Source: DATLYB01 sp964502525
GTDB taxonomy: Bacteria > Bacteroidota > Bacteroidia > Chitinophagales > CAIOSU01
NCBI GenBank assembly: GCA_964502525.1
Contig: CAZCXH010000194.1
Coordinates: 1 to 8,456 of the forward strand
Length of the DNA stretch: 8,456 nucleotides
Direction of reading: 5' to 3'
In this document: piece by piece, positions 7,301 to 8,456 of the stretch
Numbering within the stretch: position 1 is the stretch's first letter
Layout: the number at the start of each line of letters is the position of its first letter
Position numbers and translations under genes: made by a program
Notes under the pieces: model-generated
The model's database searches: none
Told to the model about the DNA's origin: nothing
Seen by the model: the letters and a program-made list of their open reading frames with translations, nothing else

Positions 7301-7336
7301 ATGACTAAAGTCATCAAGTTTGATGACTTTAGTCAT
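7301..7336. promoter_or_regulatory. Double dyad operator, probable Crp/Fnr-type activator site
   Basis: A perfect palindrome with 17-bp arms (7301-7317 and 7320-7336) around a 2-nt centre. Each arm contains its own 14-bp dyad: ATGACTAAAGTCAT (7301-7314) and ATGACTTTAGTCAT (7323-7336). Their centres are 22 bp apart, about two helical turns, so two dimers would bind the same face. ATGAC-N4-GTCAT resembles the TTGAC/T-N4-G/ATCAA sites of FNR/DNR regulators, which often control nar genes in response to oxygen or NO. The near edge is 54 bp from the cytochrome start codon. That a Crp/Fnr protein binds it is inference; no regulator gene is in the window. If transcribed it would also form a strong hairpin, but no T-run follows. 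Confidence 0.7.
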
Positions 7337-7439
7337 GCGACCTGCTATGGGTAAATAAAAGCTTGAGAAAAATTGGTGGAGGATTAAAGCATTCTGGTTT
7401 TTTTCTTATACCAATATAAACCAATTGAATTACCGCGAA

Positions 7440-7559
7440 CGGGATAAATTGCGCCATTGAGCCGTTTACAGTTTACGATTTACAGTTTGGAGTTTTTGCA
7501 ATGTAAACCGTAAACATATAAACCGTAAACAGAAATAGAAAATGTACGATTTTATCCCG
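7440..7559. repeat. Inverted heptamer element with 9-bp terminal inverted repeats
   Basis: CGGGATAAA (7440-7448) and its exact complement TTTATCCCG (7551-7559) bound a 120-bp stretch. Inside, the left half has tandem heptamers GTTTACA, GTTTACG, ATTTACA and GTTTGGA (7464-7491). The right half has inverted units TGTAAAC, CGTAAAC, then after one extra base TATAAAC and CGTAAAC (7502-7530). Thus 7464-7476 and 7503-7515 pair with a single mismatch over 13 bp. This looks like a small palindromic intergenic repeat, possibly a degenerate MITE or a multi-site binding region. No flanking target duplication is obvious. A further CGGGATAAT lies on the minus strand at 7260-7268, close to the nar promoter. 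Confidence 0.6.
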
Positions 7560-7673
7560 CGCACAGTATAGTTGCACCTCATGCTATACGAAATAATTCA
7601 GTTCAAAAAATTGAAGGGTAGGATGTTCGGCATTAACAGAAAGCATGTCTCTTTCTTCCGGAAACTCTACTAC

Positions 7674-8446
7674 TCAACGTGTCATCCTGAATCTTCCTTC
7701 CGTAATAGAACTTCCCGGAGTCTTGTTCCCGCTTGGTTCAATGTAATCCACGTTAGCGAAGTTGAATTTGCCTTCAATAATTCCGTCTTGCCAGGTTTCG
7801 TACCGTGTGATTTCGATATTAGCTGGGTTGAAAGTTCTCGGATATTCGTAGCGTGAGTTATCGTTAAATGTGCAGGAAAAATCTACTATCGGGTAATAAG
7901 AAGTACTGTCCTTGATATAATCCTTTACCTCAAAATCCGCTGAATTCGTGCTGAGAATTTAATGCTCTTTACATTTCCGCCAAAAGAAAAATGTCCAAAA
8001 GTGAGTGTGCTAAAGGTGGCTGAATCTGTTTGAAACAATACTGCGCCTGTGCCTGCCTGCATTTCTACCCTGAAGGGCTGGTTATCAGCTTTGAACTCGA
8101 TGAAGTCAAGTTGCACAGGAGGATTATTGGTGTTGTTGTTTTGGTCGCCACGTTTCAGCTTAAACTCGCCTTCGGTTATTACAACTTTTGTAGTGTAGTC
8201 ACTTGCGTAAATCGTGCCTGAAAAAGCGCCAGTCATGTATTCATCGGTCAGTTCAGTTATAGTTAATCTTGAATCGGCTGTTGCGCTATAATTACCCGCT
8301 AATATTCCAAGAGATTGATAGAGCGTTCCCGTTTCATCTGTATAGGAGAATATTAATTGACTGGAGTATTCAGCAAAAGATGCTGCAACCTGACTATCAA
8401 CATAAGCAACACTTTCAAAATAACTTCCGCAAAACAGGCAGTTGTT
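7674..8446 (-). pseudogene. Frameshifted tandem beta-sandwich protein, probably exported (function unknown)
   Basis: Two minus-strand frames join into one protein of about 257 residues if a base is restored. The first part is open from 8446 (just after an in-frame TAG at 8447-8449) to a stop at 7925-7927. The second continues as ILSTNSADFEVKDYIKD to the TGA at 7674-7676. Adding one A to the AAA run at 7958-7960 gives a smooth join (VKSIKILSTNSADFEV). Two repeats are visible: MTGAFSGTIY... followed by VVITEGEFKLKR, and IEGKFNF... followed by SSITEGRFRMTR. The repeated G-x-F then ITEG-x-F pattern recalls beta-rich secreted proteins or lipoproteins of Bacteroidota (similar to the DUF6252 type, from memory only). 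A linker rich in Asn and Pro (DQNNNTNNPP) separates the repeats. No start or signal peptide is seen; the TAG suggests a second lesion or a missing 5' part to the right. Both breaks could be sequencing errors. Confidence 0.6.
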
Positions 8447-8456
8447 CTAAGAAAGG

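Larger units (their letters stand above)
7247..7673. other. Non-coding control region upstream of the nar operon
   Basis: About 430 bp without a credible gene, between the nar operon and the broken gene to the right, which points the same way. From the nar side it holds a weak -7 match (7271-7278), the double dyad operator (7301-7336), an A/T-rich stretch with no recognised element (7337-7439), an inverted heptamer element (7440-7559), and a 6-bp inverted repeat GTATAG/CTATAC (7566-7571 and 7584-7589). The rest, to 7673, shows nothing I can name. No clear terminator (GC-rich stem plus T-run) follows the broken gene. Confidence 0.7.

Noticed and set aside
7247..7336. N-terminal extension of the cytochrome reading frame, starting at 7336 with MTKVIKLDD
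   Set aside because: It reads through the perfect palindrome, giving a mirrored low-information peptide, and would bury the signal peptide that starts cleanly at 7246.
7372..7415. Inverted pair ATTGGT/ACCAAT
   Set aside because: Arms of 6 nt with a loop of about 30 nt in A/T-rich DNA are expected by chance.
7572..7856. Plus-strand open frame of 94 codons
   Set aside because: It lies opposite the second half of the broken beta-sandwich gene, whose minus-strand translation has clear repeats and linker structure; the plus translation shows no domain.

Overview
The window holds a respiratory nitrate reductase operon on the minus strand (right to left): a diheme cytochrome c gene (narC-like), narG, narH, narJ and the first 100 codons of narI, which runs off the left edge. 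NarG and NarH keep every cofactor ligand I could check against the E. coli NarGHI enzyme. The complex would take electrons from the quinol pool through NarI haems b and NarH Fe-S clusters to the Mo-bisMGD site of NarG, reducing nitrate to nitrite on the cytoplasmic side. NarJ would assemble the NarG cofactor. The leading cytochrome, with a signal peptide, two CxxCH haem sites and a C-terminal membrane anchor, resembles the NarC arrangement known from Thermus nar operons.

The organism is probably a member of the Bacteroidota or a close relative. The genes lack Shine-Dalgarno sequences and start after A/T-rich leaders, a weak match to the Bacteroidota -7 box sits before the first gene, and the broken gene at the right edge looks like the tandem beta-sandwich surface proteins common in that phylum. 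This is inference; no rRNA or other marker is present.

Layout: 1-302 narI (partial); 303-397 gap with a tandem 7-nt repeat array; 398-1060 narJ; 1072-2622 narH; 2623-2749 gap with a second array of the same 7-nt family plus a long bulged hairpin; 2750-6364 narG; 6386-7246 narC-like gene; 7247-7673 a control region of about 430 bp with no gene; 7674-8456 a frameshifted beta-rich protein gene on the minus strand.

The non-coding parts are the least ordinary. The control region has a 17-bp-arm perfect palindrome made of two 14-bp dyads whose centres lie 22 bp apart, well placed to bind a Crp/Fnr-type activator. Further upstream is an approximately 120-bp inverted element built from GTTTACA-like heptamers. 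Inside the operon, the narH and narI leaders carry heptamer arrays (TAACTAA/TGACTAA on the mRNA) that place stop codons in every frame. I see no clear new enzyme system; the novelty, if any, lies in these repeats and the operator.
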